NCBI GenBank assembly: GCA_028671895.1
Contig: CM053799.1
Span: forward strand, 50,159,455-50,223,454
Direction of reading: 5' to 3'
From: Oenanthe sinensis
Lineage: Eukaryota; Streptophyta; Magnoliopsida; Apiales; Apiaceae
DNA: 64,000 bases
Shown here: positions 45,730 through 55,516 of the stretch, one piece after another
Layout of the letters: each line of letters starts with the position of its first letter
Numbering within the stretch: position 1 is the first letter of the stretch
The notes under the pieces: generated by a model
Databases searched by the model: none
The model's input: only the letters and a program-made list of their open reading frames with translations
What the model was told of the DNA's origin: nothing
Translations under genes and position numbers: made by a program

Positions 45730-46221
45730 CATACACCTACTATACTCCACATCCACTTAGCTAACTTGCATTCCCAGAACAAATGCTGTAAAATTTCCAG
45801 ATTATGAGAGCACCACTCACATCTTACCTCCTGAATTGACACCTCTATTTTTCAAAAATTCCCTAGTTTGCAGAATCCCACTTTCCAATTTCCATAAAAA
45901 AACTATTATTTTTTGCGGCACTTTCATTTTCCAAATCCTATTCCACCTTGAATTTGACTGCTTACCACCTTGATTCTTCATTTTGTAAATTTTTTTAGCA
46001 CTATATTCATTACCTGTGGGTCTCCATTCAACCATGTCCTCAACTTCAGCCAAGCTTACTTTATGTAGCTCTTTTAATAATTCGTGATATTGCTCTTCTT
46101 CCCAGGATCTCAACGTTCTCACCCATCTTAGGCCTCCTTCTAAATTAATTATATTTAAACACAATTTGACAGATAATAGCTTGCACCTAAATAACAAGTA
46201 TAATCAGTTATTAATGAACCA

Positions 46222-46450
46222 TCATTATCACCCAATCAATTCTCATAAAATATCCTTATTATCCATTTAATATTTTTAATAACAATCCTTCCAATTATTA
46301 CTATTATTAATAAAATCTTGATATTATATTATTATTATTATTTATAAGAGTTATTGGCCAAAAAAATTCAACGAACTTTCTAACTTTTTGCAATTTAATC
46401 TATGAATTTATTTATTCCCATATAAACACAACGAACTTTATAAAATTATG
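46222..46450. other. AT-rich DNA right of the LINE
   Basis: No gene. A sentence-like MULE-end style stretch (GGCCAAAAAAATTCAACGAA) begins near 46354 and may belong to the inverted repeat that follows. Confidence 0.4.
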
Positions 46451-46686
46451 AAAATAAAATAATCATGGTTAACTATTATTTATCAATATTTATTCTTGTC
46501 AACTCATATCAAAAATGTCATGTTGGATTAATATATAATAAATTCTTTTGAATTAATTACTAATAGATATTGAAAATATAAGAAACTCATAATTAATTTA
46601 TTAACAAACAATATGACAATTTTTTTCTTTCATACTTCGTTTAACAAATAAACTATATATTTATATATTATGTTTTAAACTATCAG

Positions 46687-46729
<43 letters not shown>

Positions 46730-47276
46730 TTACATGTTAAATTATTTACATTATAAATTTAAGAACTTCACAAAAAAGTGTGAAAATAAATAAATTTAAA
46801 GTACTTAATATTTATTTTATAAAATATTCTAATTAACTAAAATTAATGATTTTTTTTTCAATTTAAATCTAAAATAAGTTATTGAAAATATATTCATTAG
46901 TATTTTATGTACTTATGCTCTAATTTATTAATTGAAAAGAGTAATCTAATATATAATAAGTGTTTAACCTTTTTTTTGTTAAGCAAATGTGCACCACTAA
47001 AATATAAAAAATAATATAATATATATAATAAATAATAATAATAATTTAAAAAATTATAAATGAGATTCTATTATTTTAATAAAATTTATAATTAATAAAA
47101 TTATTACTATTTTAGTAATAAAGAAAATAATATGAATTATAAAAAATATATAATAATGTTTAATAAAAAAATTAATGAATAATTTATTATGTATTTGATT
47201 CAACATAACATTTTTTGTATGGGTTGAAAAAAATAGATTGATAAATAATAATTAACCATGGTTATATTATTTCTCA
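46451..47276. repeat. ~110-bp inverted repeat pair enclosing ~600 bp (relic TIR element)
   Basis: AATCATGGTTAACTATTATT and TCAACTCATATCAAAAATGT at 46451-46560 match the reverse complement of 47167-47276 (ATAACCATGGTTAATTATTA, TCAACCCATACAAAAAATGT) with moderate divergence. The arms enclose very AT-rich DNA including a TA microsatellite at 46689-46726. It resembles a decayed non-autonomous TIR transposon; no target duplication was defined. Confidence 0.6.
46689..46726. repeat. (AT)19 microsatellite
   Basis: An uninterrupted AT dinucleotide run inside the inverted-repeat element. Confidence 0.85.
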
Positions 47277-47282
47277 GCCACC

Positions 47283-47397
47283 AACACGACACATCCAATC
47301 ATATATATTTCCACTAGTATTTTGATCATACAACTCAATGCCTTTGGCAAGAGATATTTCAATCTCCTCAAAATCAATGCCATGAAGCCTGATCAAG
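47283..47397 (-). pseudogene. Possible glutathione S-transferase (theta-like) fragment
   Basis: The minus strand reads LHGIDFEEIEISLAKG, close to the NGIDFEE..I.LAKRQ start of theta-class GST N-terminal domains. The open stretch is under 40 codons and the following residues do not match, so the call is weak. Confidence 0.25.
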
Positions 47398-47399
47398 AA

Positions 47400-48290
47400 C
47401 ATTTAACAATTTTACATACAAATGGTCTAAACATCCGCCATACGATACAAAAACTGAGAAGATAAGTTTGTATAATTTAAAGAAATATTTTTACTTGCAG
47501 AAGATAATAACCGCATTACAACTTACAAGGTTGAGAGAGGCGATGCTTAATTATATATTTGTAGCTTCATCTTCTTCACATTACATGCACCCGTTCTTAG
47601 CGAAACAAACTTCACTTACTCTTTTATATATTTGTGTAACCTGCCATGTTTTTAGTACCAAAAAATGGGTCATATTTGCATGAACACAAATATCTCAGAC
47701 AGAGGCACGTCACACACTGATGAACTTGATGAAGAATTTAACACAATCCCTACAAATCGCAGTCTCCGGAAATTACTGGCTGGTGGTGGTTGGAAAGATT
47801 TATTTTCTTTAACTTGTTCCGGAGTGATTTTTTTGAAAGAAGGGAAAAGAACCCTAAATAATTGGAAAGAAATTCCTTACATAAATTGTCCTAAAAAATT
47901 TCTCTCCAATTTTGAAAAGAGTTGGAGAAAAAGAAAATAACTCACTTTCTCTTCTCTTTCTCTTTCTTTTCTTTTGAACAGAGCGTTAATGATTACATAA
48001 GTGATAAGCCGTACATTGACTCAAATTATTCTATACAAAGGTCATCTAACATTTTAAACATGATCTTAGCTTGTTGTATGCATCATTATAATATTATTAC
48101 CAGCCATGCAAGCTTATGGTCATAATACCCCAAGTATATTAATCAAGTTTCTATGCAATTGACATGCCAACGTGCAGCCTACTTTTAATTGGGGCAAATT
48201 TAATCCACCTAAGACGTGCCTTCATGTTTGAAATTCTTTGCTAAACACCAGAGCCAAAGCTGGAAGGAAATCAAGTTTTTTTAGCCAACA
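47400..48290. other. Spacer upstream of the GT47 pseudogene
   Basis: Contains open frames of 67-91 codons (for example 47665-47940) without recognisable similarity. Nothing else was seen. Confidence 0.45.
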
Positions 48291-48293
48291 AAA

Positions 48294-49935
48294 ATGGCCC
48301 TTTCACTGTCTAAGAAAAGATCTAAATCATCAAAAACAGCTGCAAATGAACATGGTTTCTTACATTTTATCCTTTCCGAGTTACTATATCAAGTTCCGTT
48401 GACACTTCTTCTCTTGATTCTTGTTTTCCTCTGGTTTTCTACTACCACCATTATCTCTGGTCACATTGTCCATGTATGTGTATCGTCTAGAAAGCTCAAC
48501 AATCTCTATTGCTAGTCATGTTCAAGAGGACAAAGTTAATGATCATAAACTCGAAGTTAGCATACGAGAGAGTACTGGTCCTACTGTTGATGTTAAGCTT
48601 AAGAACGAAACAGCTCGTCATCCAAGATATTCCTACTTATAATGTTGAAGAGAACAACACAAGCCTTATTGTTGACAAAAATAAGCTTTCAGAGTTTGAA
48701 TCTGCTGTGAAGGTGGTGCAAGAGCATCTGCAAGTGCATCGATCATGGAGATCGAACTCAAGAGGCCTCACAACATGTGATTGCAGGGGGGTTTATGTGT
48801 ATGTTTTACCACCAAAGTTTAATAAGGATTTGGTAGCTCAGTGTAGAGATATGTCTCCCTGGTTGGATTTTTGTGAATTTTTTAGGAATGATGCACTGGG
48901 AGAGCCAATACTGAAGCTTGGAAAAGGCTGGTACAATACTCATCAGTATTCTTTGGAACCAATTTTCCATTCCAGAGTTTTGAAGCATCCTTGTAGAGTT
49001 TACAATGAGAATGAAGCCAAACTATTCTACGTTCCATTTTATGGTGGCTTAGACATCTTGAGATGGCATATCAAGGAAGCCTCTCCTGATGTTAAGGACA
49101 CTCTGGCTTTGGCACTTGTAGAATGGCTTAAAGTGCAGAAACCATGGGCTCTAAACTCAGGCAAAGATCATGTCTTTGTTTTGGGTAAAGTTTCATGGGA
49201 TTTTCGGAGAAGGAATGATTCTCTGTGGGGGAGTACATTGTTAAATCTTGAAGAAATGCAAAACCCAATAAAGCTATTAATCGAAAGGCAACCTTGGCAT
49301 GTTAATGACATTGGAATCCCACATCCTACCTACTTCCATCCTCACTCTGATGAAGATATCATCTCATTGCAATTTAAGATCATACAATCAAGCCGGAACA
49401 GACTCATTAGCTTTGCAGGAGGAGCAAGACCTGATTCTCCAGACAGTATAAGATCAGTGCTGATCAACCAATGCACTTTAGCAAGTACTGGAAAATGCAA
49501 GTTCCAGAATTGTAGTTCAGGAGGTTGTGATCAACCTGAATCCATCATCGAACTATTCTTGGAATCCGAATTCTGTTTACAACCTCCTGGTGACAGTCCG
49601 ACTAGAAAATCTGTATTTGATTCTCTAATCTCAGGTTGAATCCCTGTGTTTTTTGATCCTTTCACAGCTTACTATCAATATTCATGGCATTTGCCTGAGG
49701 ATCACGGAAAGATTTCAATGTTCATAGATCAAGAAGAGGTGAGAGCATCGAAGGTGAATGTGGTAGAGTGGCTAATGAAGATACCTAAGAAGGCAAGGGA
49801 TGATATGAGGAGGTATATAGTGTATGAATTGTTGCCTGGATTGGTACATGGAGATTCAAGTTAAGAGTTTGAAAACAAGATGCCTTCTCTATAACAAAGA
49901 ATAATCTCCTCGAAAAGGTGACTAGATTGGAGTAA
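48294..49935 (+). pseudogene. GT47 xyloglucan galactosyltransferase-like (MUR3/XLT2 group) pseudogene
   Basis: The family consists of Golgi type II membrane enzymes that add galactose to xyloglucan side chains. The start at 48294 gives a cytosolic basic segment and a membrane anchor (VPLTLLLLILVFLWFSTTTI). The catalytic part is clear: GVYVYVLPPKFNKDLVAQC, GWYNTHQYSLEPIFHSRVL, LFYVPFYGGLDILRWH, NSGKDHVFVLGK, LIERQPWHVNDIGIPHPTYF and SEFCLQPPGDSPTRKSVFDS. Lesions: frame changes near 48475 and 48600-48660, TGA at 49637 where the family has Cys (SG-stop-IPVFFDPF), TAA at 49862, and a shift before the end AFSITKNNLLEKVTRLE (stop 49933-49935). No intron. Similarity runs full length, so this is a young dead gene. 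Confidence 0.88.
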
Positions 49936-50325
49936 AGTGTATAATTTTATGGTGTCAAATACTATTAGTTCAAAACTGCAAATATGTATCATATGATTGC
50001 TTGATAATTTGATAATTATCTAATTAGACCAGAAAATCCAGTTTGATGATTCTTTACTCATATGATTACATCTATCAACAAAATATATCTCTGTATAGTT
50101 TTATACATTATTACATAAATCGTATCATGAGAATCCTAGACTCATAGAATTTATACTTTACGGTGAACATTTCCCTTACTTCACAGAGCAAGCGCTTCTA
50201 GTCCTCACCACAACAATACTACAATGTCTTTATAATCTTTATTATCACGCACTTTATTCGCTACACAAATTGCACACAAAGTAGCTATCAGTTAACCATT
50301 GGAACTCAAGCCTCAATCCCAGTTA
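49936..50325. other. Spacer between GT47 and GPX pseudogenes
   Basis: AT-rich non-coding DNA; probably includes the GPX 3' untranslated region on the minus strand. Confidence 0.5.
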
Positions 50326-50842
50326 TCAAGCTACTCCTAAAACTTTCTTGATATCATTCTGCAGAAGTCGAAATGATCATATGTTAGCCACAACATAATA
50401 AACTTGATATATTGATTAAATACAGCCCCAAAATGTTTTATGAGTAGTCATGTGCAAGTAATTTTTACCTCAAAGGTAAGTGGAGTTGTTATAGGAGCAT
50501 AACGTTCAACAAGTTATCCATCTTTATCAACTAAAAACTTGGCGAAATTCCATTCAATTTCATCCCCTTTGAGGTACTTGAGGTACTTGTACAATGGAGC
50601 AGCATCCGATCCATTCACATCAATCTAAAAAGCCATAACCACGTAGATTTGTCAGTTTAAAAAGTGTTTTTATTGAAAGATATCCTTAATACTGTGACTG
50701 TAGATCAAAACTTGTACTAAAATCCCTACCTTACTGAAAAGCGGATATTCAGCTTTGAAACGAGTGCAAACAAAATGTTCAATTTCTTCATTAGTCCCAG
50801 GCTCCTGTCCATTAAATTGGTTGCATGGAAATGCAAGAATCT
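50326..50842 (-). pseudogene. Glutathione peroxidase (plant PHGPX-type) C-terminal fragment
   Basis: Three minus-strand exons are visible. 50842-50730 gives EILAFPCNQFNGQEPGTNEE and FVCTRFKAEYPLFSK, with the conserved Gln region and the PCNQF motif. 50624-50469 gives DVNGSDAAPLYKYLK and WNFAKFLVDKDG, with the conserved Trp. 50358-50326 gives NDIKKVLGVA and a stop. Introns keep GT donors and AG acceptors. Lesions: a TAA right after KDG in exon 2, and the first exons with the peroxidatic Cys (CGLT region) are absent. Family role: thioredoxin-dependent reduction of lipid hydroperoxides. Confidence 0.88.
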
Positions 50843-50849
50843 CTATAAA

Positions 50850-51149
50850 AGGCAGTTTTTATTTTTCAAAAAACAAGAAGAAAATATGCTACCAATCACC
50901 ACTCTATCTTTCATACTTTCTGAGTTTTGATAATATAACTGTCATACAACTTCACATGGTCTTAATGAAAATGTAAACCACAAAAGCCCATATCTTATTG
51001 GGGACAAGAGCATCTGTTCTTGCACAGTAGGCTGATTACCTTTATTCCCTTGCAACATGCTGTAAACCAAAAAAGCCAAAAGCCACATTACAGGCGTTCG
51101 TCCCTACAACTTAGATAGCACACCTTGACTCCTCTGCTTAGTCTCTTTG
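50850..51149. other. Spacer, no GPX N-terminal exons found
   Basis: Searched on the minus strand for the CGLTN..Y..L exon of GPX without success. No other feature. Confidence 0.4.
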
Positions 51150-51410
51150 TTACAACTACTGAACTGTCTGCTGTCAGCACGGCTTTGCGTTCCAAGATGA
51201 ATGAATGTAAACTTTCTTGTGTGGACTAAGTATCCGGTTACGATCGCTTCCAGGTACAATCTAAATTCAACAACAATATTTTAGACTTTGCTTTTCAGTT
51301 TTTTAGTTCTTTGCATTTCTGATAATGATATTAAAACGTTGGTCAGACTTCTTTGTAAGCAGAAAAATAAACATTGATCTAACACTGAGTGGATCTTTGC
51401 TCTGTGGTGT
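51150..51410 (+). repeat. Relic of RLP 3' flank (pairs with 14220-14460)
   Basis: TGCTGTCAGCACGGCTTTGC, CAGGTACAATCTAAATTCAA and TTTCTGATAATGATATTAAA follow the same order as their counterparts at 14220-14460. No RLP coding sequence adjoins it. Confidence 0.55.
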
Positions 51411-51472
51411 ATATCAGATGGATAACTTTTAATGAGTAGTACAGCGTCAGAATTAGGCATATAGAACACATT

Positions 51473-52506
51473 GATGTCAAGGACACGTGCATGCAGGAGC
51501 AAAAGATCATTGACCTTTGTGGTGAAGTAGAGATCTACAAGAGAGAAAGAGATGATCTAGAGATGCAGTTGGAGCAACTTGCCCTGGATTATGAGATCAT
51601 GAAGCAACAAAACCATGACAACTCAAATAAACTAAAACAGAGCCAGTTGCAAGATCAACTGAAGATGTAGTATGAGTGTTCTGAATGTGAAACTTCTTAT
51701 TCCACTCTAAAGGGCCTTGAAATTAAGATTGCAAGTTTGGAAGATGATCTGGAGAAACAGTCAAAAGAATTTTCCGACTCTTTGCTCAACATAAGTGATC
51801 TTGAAAATCATGTTAAAAGCTTAGAGGAAGAACTAGTGAAGCAGGCACAAGGCTTTGAAGCTGATCTGGAGAACCTTACTCGTTCCAAAATTGAGCAGGA
51901 GCAGAGAGCCATAAGAGCAGAGGAAAATCTGAGAAAGACGCGATGGCAGAATGCTAATACAGCAGACAGGCTTCAGGAAGAATTTCGAAGGCTAGCTACA
52001 AAGTTATTGACTGAAGCTAATGAAATTCGTCTAGAGAAAACTTATTCAGAAGAAATGTTGCGGCAAGCTAAGGAAGAGGTCCAGTCAGTCAAGGAGGACT
52101 ATGAAGCAAAGTTAGCTGAACTTTCCAGGAAGCTAGAATTGAAATCAAACCAAATAGAAAAATTGCATTCGGAAGTTGAATACAAGTCCAATGAGTTTAA
52201 AAATCAAAGAAGACATGCTGAATAAACTCAGAGAACTCTTTCTCAGAAAATCTTGTTCCTTCAATCGGAGATTGGAAGGCTGGATACAGTGAATAATGTC
52301 TTCTAAGCGAACAGAGGAGAATGAAATTTTGAGAGCTGAGCTCGAACAAACGAAGTCTTCAATTAGGGATGCTGAATTGCTGCTGGAAGAGGGAGCTGTT
52401 GAAAGAAAAAATCTAGAAAGCATGGAAGCATCGTTGAAGATGGAAGCTCAAAGTTCACTGAAAGAACTGGACATATTGAGGAATGAATGCCAAGATGTGC
52501 TGAAGG
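51473..52506 (+). pseudogene. Myosin-heavy-chain-related coiled-coil protein, left part
   Basis: Continuous heptad-rich coding similarity: DLCGEVEIYKRERDDLEMQL, DLENHVKSLEEELVKQAQGF, RAIRAEENLRKTRWQNANTA and YEAKLAELSRKLELKSNQIE. It matches the central rod of plant NT-C2-domain, myosin-heavy-chain-like proteins (RAEE.LRKTRW.NANTAERLQEEF is a family landmark). Stops at 51668 (TAG, probably from CAG) and 52223 (TAA) and a later frame change break it. The N-terminal C2 domain is absent. The reading ends ..NECQDVLK where a copia element begins; the sequel is at 60660. Confidence 0.8.
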
Positions 52507-52617
52507 TGTTTAGCTTCAGCACATATATACACACATATTTTCACATTCTAAGTTCATATATATATGCACTCACACAAACACATCAGTTATATATATATTC
52601 ACCCATTAGTTTTATCA
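52507..52617 (+). mobile_element. Truncated 5' LTR of the second copia element
   Basis: It starts TGTT and goes straight to TAGCTTCAGC, lacking about 205 bp present in the 3' LTR. The deletion removed the promoter region. Confidence 0.8.
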
Positions 52618-52630
52618 TGATATCAGAGCT
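52618..52630 (+). other. Primer-binding site (initiator-Met tRNA type)
   Basis: TGATATCAGAGCT differs from TGGTATCAGAGCT at one G-to-A position and lies immediately after the LTR. Confidence 0.85.
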
Positions 52631-52913
52631 ATAAGCTCCTAATCTTCATTTCCGCTACATCAAAAGTTAAGTTGCAGAGCATACCTCCAGTTAAGTTCCG
52701 GCAGATTTCTCCGACTAAACCTCCGGCAAACTCGTTTGTTTTACGGCTTATCTTGTCAAATCTTAGTTAAACACCTAACCATAAACTTCTAACCACCATT
52801 GCTTCAGTCATCTCTGTTTGACATTCAATCAAACACTTGGTGGGTTGTTACTCAACCGAGTCCACACTCTGAGTTACACAACTCGACCGACTCAGTTCTA
52901 TTTGTCAAGGACC

Positions 52914-53160
52914 TGTCATGAACTTGACAGTTAGGATTTGAGAATTAAACTACGATAAACATGAATATAAAGTGCAAGGAAAGAAATGCAGAAAAGGAAG
53001 GATAAAATTTAAATATTCATCATCATTCATAATTCCAAAAGAGTACACTATAAACCTATATATAGAGCTTACGTTGTTATGTTGGGCTGTCACACTGGAT
53101 CAATAGTTGTATCCTCTGGTCCATAGTAATCTCCTGCCCTAATCAGCTTAAATTGTAACA
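52914..53160 (-). mobile_element. 3' LTR of the nested non-autonomous element (247 bp)
   Basis: Minus-strand TGTTAC..TGACA termini, with a TATA-like CTATATATAGG in the middle and GGACC on its outer side. Confidence 0.8.
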
Positions 53161-53233
53161 TTTGCCCCTTCTTCAAATCATCCTTGTCCTCAAGGATGAA
53201 GATGAGATGAATTTGGATCAAGAACCCATAAAA

Positions 53234-55516
53234 CTACTCTGACATTGCTTTCATTGCACCAACGCCATTACTAAGCTCCAAGTACCACATAGACATGTTG
53301 AAGATTTTATCAAACATTCTCCTGTAACAAGGTAACTGAGGCACTAGAAATATGGGGGTTAACCCATCATGACTTGATATTCTTGCTAAAAGGTAGTAAA
53401 ACTTCATAGATTGTCCCATTGGAGTCGTTGCCCCGTGCGCAAATACATGCCCAAACTTTTGATTCAGAACACCATACATCCCCTTATTAGCAGCTTGCAC
53501 TGATGCTTGAATCTCCGCCATGTACACGGACTTTAAAAGACCGAGTCTCACATTTAGTTGCGGATAAGTATTTAGTATATTAATATACTGCCCTTCTTTA
53601 GTGCTGACATAAAGTACCTGGTTGCCCCGAAAGTTATTAACATCTTCAGAAAGTGGGAAAACAAGTAATATTAAAGTCCCTCTACTGATCACTATCTTGT
53701 CTTGCTGAATATGAACACAATCAACCAATTCCTTAGCATCCCACCTCGGTGAATAGCAAAAAATTTTAAAATTCCAAGAGATAACACCCCCTCTACTGAA
53801 TACAGTAAATAGAATTTCACCATCGTTAGCTGCAACTACCACCCTTTTTCCTAGAGGTGCATGATCAAATATTCTGGAATGTGTCTTGCTTGGCAGCAGA
53901 CTAGACTTCCAAAACATAATGCCAGGCACCTGTTGATACTCTTTTCTCTTATATTCCTGCAGAAATGCCATGTAATAAGTCTCCCACGTATGCTTAACTG
54001 CTTGATTAAGCTCCATATAACTAGAAACAAATACAGCCTTAGTCACTTGCTCTATACTCAGATGTGCGGTGTCAATAATTCCTTGAGCATTAATGTTGCG
54101 ATTATCATCAAGCAAAACACTAAGCTCTTGCTTTTTCTGGGGAGAAACACCAACAGTTAACATACTTCTTTCACAAGTATAAGAAAGGTCTTTCCCTACT
54201 AATTTCCCCCCACAACTGTCATGAACAAGTTCATATACTTCTCTTCTAGTACCACTGCCCTGAACTGAAAACAAAACTTCATACGAAAAGCCAACACTAC
54301 AGTAAAAAAGGTGTGTAACAATGTAGTTTGCTTCCTTCAGTATACCATTTTTCAATTTCAGCTCCTTAAATCTATTAGCTCTGCTCCAACAATTAATCAG
54401 GGCCAATCCCATGGTCACCAGGACTGCCAACCGTTGGTAGGAGAGTACATGAGCTATTACAGTTGAAACAATTTGTATGTTAGCAGCTTTAGAGTACTTG
54501 TCATGAAAAAACAAAGTTGTTTTCCAGCATCTAAGTAGATTGCCATATTTTCTGGCATCTGCAACAAGGTTCGACGTGAGAATCATATCCATCAGGCCAT
54601 ATTTAGGTGAATATGCCCGAATTTCTCGACCCTTCAACAAGCTTAAAGATCTATTGTGTGCAGCCAAAAGGATTGAAAGAGTAAAGCAGTTAACTCCAGA
54701 GACATCATTTTGAGACTTATAATGAAACCAATCAGATAACTTATCACACATGAATTCTTTAATCGCATACGGAAAATCAATATTCCAATCAACACGTTCC
54801 TTTTGAGACACTTTCAGTGATAAACCATTCTTCGTACTACAAAAATAAGAATGAAGTCTATGACAACCCATGACCTCATCAAGTCTCTGCATTTCCACAC
54901 AAAAATGACCCGCTATAATAACATTAGTTCGAGCCTGCAACGTCTCCATAAATTCCTTCACCTCTGAACTCTCTATCATTTCCAACCCACTATTAATGAC
55001 TGATAATTGCCCCTTTTTCAAATCAGCCTTGTCCTCAAGGATGAAAATGATGGGGTTCTGTATGATGCTCAAGCAGCTTTCCCAAGTTATTTCTTTAGGC
55101 ATCCATGCTCCCACTTTTTGATTGCTAGCACCCTCACTAAAATTTTTTAAAGCTTTACTCAACCTACCAAATTGCATCAGGCCATCGATTATAGTAACTG
55201 AAAAATTCACATCTTCAACAGAGACACCAGCGAGTAAATTTCTAGTGACTACCTGTGACGCATGAATCAACCTCCTAATACCATTATGCTTATTCAGCTG
55301 ATCTACTTCAGGACTTATATCAATCACTTGAGTTGTATTGATCATATTCTTAAAATTGCCGAACAATGTATCATCAATTTTGCCATGCTCCTTCTCATGA
55401 AGCTTGTAAACCAGTTCCTTATTGTTTTTAGCAAGTTCACAGCCTAAACCTTTTGTAAGAGGTGTCTCAATTGACTTAACATAAAAATTAGGGTCATATA
55501 TCGTAGGTTGTAACAC
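53234..55516 (-). CDS. Long ORF of unknown function (760 codons) in the nested LTR element
   Basis: An uninterrupted 760-codon minus-strand frame. No domain was recognised over most of it. At about residues 138-170 lies PKEITWESCLSIIQNPIIF followed by LEDKADLKKGQ, the pattern of a gypsy polyprotein C-terminus (P.E.TWE...I...P.F.LEDK), so a pol tail is embedded near the N-terminal third. The rest mixes Cys-containing and hydrophobic stretches (VSTVIAHVLSYQRLAVLVTM) and ends GVGAMKAMSE. Upstream, the same frame stays open beyond a TAG near 55519 to about 55740 (QFQHILKILAALLKPIKK), so the original protein may have been longer. Such a length without stops next to many dead genes implies recent activity, selection or chance. 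Expression is unknown. Confidence 0.5.
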   Translation of the reverse strand: MLQPTIYDPNFYVKSIETPLTKGLGCELAKNNKELVYKLHEKEHGKIDDTLFGNFKNMINTTQVIDISPEVDQLNKHNGIRRLIHASQVVTRNLLAGVSVEDVNFSVTIIDGLMQFGRLSKALKNFSEGASNQKVGAWMPKEITWESCLSIIQNPIIFILEDKADLKKGQLSVINSGLEMIESSEVKEFMETLQARTNVIIAGHFCVEMQRLDEVMGCHRLHSYFCSTKNGLSLKVSQKERVDWNIDFPYAIKEFMCDKLSDWFHYKSQNDVSGVNCFTLSILLAAHNRSLSLLKGREIRAYSPKYGLMDMILTSNLVADARKYGNLLRCWKTTLFFHDKYSKAANIQIVSTVIAHVLSYQRLAVLVTMGLALINCWSRANRFKELKLKNGILKEANYIVTHLFYCSVGFSYEVLFSVQGSGTRREVYELVHDSCGGKLVGKDLSYTCERSMLTVGVSPQKKQELSVLLDDNRNINAQGIIDTAHLSIEQVTKAVFVSSYMELNQAVKHTWETYYMAFLQEYKRKEYQQVPGIMFWKSSLLPSKTHSRIFDHAPLGKRVVVAANDGEILFTVFSRGGVISWNFKIFCYSPRWDAKELVDCVHIQQDKIVISRGTLILLVFPLSEDVNNFRGNQVLYVSTKEGQYINILNTYPQLNVRLGLLKSVYMAEIQASVQAANKGMYGVLNQKFGHVFAHGATTPMGQSMKFYYLLARISSHDGLTPIFLVPQLPCYRRMFDKIFNMSMWYLELSNGVGAMKAMSE

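Larger units (their letters stand above)
37951..46212 (-). mobile_element. 5'-truncated LINE, interrupted by a copia element
   Basis: Outside the copia insertion, 46212-45735 and 38651-37951 on the minus strand read as one LINE 3' portion. Features are a zinc-binding RT-C-terminal domain (RWNRIWKMKVPQKIIVFLWK, then CEWCSHNLEILQHLFWEC), an RNase-H-like tail (VLYIPRNQIQGADELAKQG), an untranslated end, and an A tail seen as T9 at 37956-37964. A 9-bp target duplication TTAATGAAC lies at 37942-37950 and 46213-46221. Upstream RT and endonuclease are missing, as usual for a 5'-truncated insertion. Stops make it inactive. Confidence 0.85.

Noticed and set aside
47665..47940. 91-codon frame upstream of the GT47 pseudogene
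   Set aside because: No recognisable similarity or promoter; could be chance.
53861..54160. 99-codon plus-strand frame
   Set aside because: Shadow of the 760-codon minus-strand frame.
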